In this document: in pieces, positions 63,969 through 64,000 of the stretch | How positions within the stretch are numbered: the first letter of the stretch is position 1 | Layout of the letters: every line of letters starts with the position of its first letter | Origin: Billgrantia tianxiuensis | GTDB taxonomy: Bacteria; Pseudomonadota; Gammaproteobacteria; Pseudomonadales; Halomonadaceae | Direction of reading: 5' to 3' | DNA: 64,000 nucleotides | NCBI RefSeq assembly: GCF_009834345.1 | Contig: NZ_CP035042.1 | Coordinates: 434,001-498,000 of the forward strand | Made by a program: the position numbers and the translations under genes | Notes under the pieces: generated by a model | The model's input: the letters and a program-made list of their open reading frames with translations, nothing else | Database searches by the model: none | Told to the model about the DNA's origin: nothing

Positions 63969-64000
63969 TGGCCGGCCTTGGCGAGGCGGGACGACTGGTT
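63968..64000 (+). CDS. phnN: Start of probable phnN (ribose 1,5-bisphosphate phosphokinase), cut by the window end
   Basis: Only eleven codons (MAGLGEAGRLV) are visible, starting in the TGATG overlap with phnM. The GRLV ending fits the strand that precedes the P-loop of PhnN (GRLIYVxGPSGxGKDS), and phnN commonly follows phnM. Identity is inferred mainly from position. Confidence 0.5.
   Translation, partial: MAGLGEAGRLV

Overview
The window looks like chromosomal DNA of a halophilic gammaproteobacterium, most likely Halomonas or a relative. This rests on high GC, the gene set (typA next to glnA-ntrBC, YdiJ, glycine-betaine type transport, a complete C-P lyase operon) and protein style. No rRNA, tRNA, transposase or phage gene was recognised.

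Layout. 1-3125 (minus strand): zinc/manganese-type ABC importer (binding protein cut by the window edge, permease, ATPase, small His-rich peptide) plus a second separate permease; both transcription units have a Zur-like palindrome upstream. 3265-4646: a secreted unknown and a RutE-type nitroreductase. 4778-19763: a complete type I-F CRISPR-Cas locus, cas1 - cas2/3 - csy1 - csy2 - csy3 - csy4 (cas6f), then a leader with a perfect IHF consensus and a very large array of 110 repeats and 109 spacers. 19756-21532: aldo/keto reductase, whose stop codon lies inside the last CRISPR repeat, and a DUF4202 protein. 21832-30606: Opu/Yeh-type osmolyte ABC importer, an MmgE/PrpD protein, a nitrilase-family hydrolase (frameshifted), a LigI-like amidohydrolase (frameshifted), an alpha/beta hydrolase lacking the usual nucleophile Ser, and a GlxA/CdhR-type regulator; together this looks like an uncharacterised uptake and catabolic cluster. 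30608-36733: YdiJ-type FAD/Fe-S dehydrogenase, two small divergent genes around a perfect Fur-like palindrome, a C45 acyltransferase-like gene (frameshifted) and a dienelactone hydrolase. 36986-43797: branched-chain amino-acid type ABC importer (binding protein convergent with livM-H-F-G) and an NSS-family Na+ symporter. 43979-49729: small unknown, M20 peptidase, MerR/TipAS regulator, typA, GT2-like fragment. 50080-54371: glnA, ntrB and ntrC, with NtrC boxes and sigma-54 promoters visible before both glnA and ntrB. 54590-64000: phnCDE, phnF, phnGHIJKLM and the first codons of probable phnN.

Most notable points: (1) the CRISPR repeat has a shifted, extended hairpin (loop-closing C-G pair lost, stem lengthened past the expected Cas6f cut site), while the oldest terminal repeat keeps the canonical G; (2) the array is very large and homogeneous, with two spacers against variants of one target; (3) three genes carry single-base losses, all in G/C homopolymers, which suggests sequence error as much as gene decay; (4) candidate operators can be read directly for Zur, Fur, NtrC/sigma-54, a PhoB-like 11-bp phased repeat, and a shared PhnF-like palindrome. 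No wholly new defence or biosynthetic system could be established; the least explained functional unit is the 21.8-30.6 kb osmolyte/catabolic cluster.
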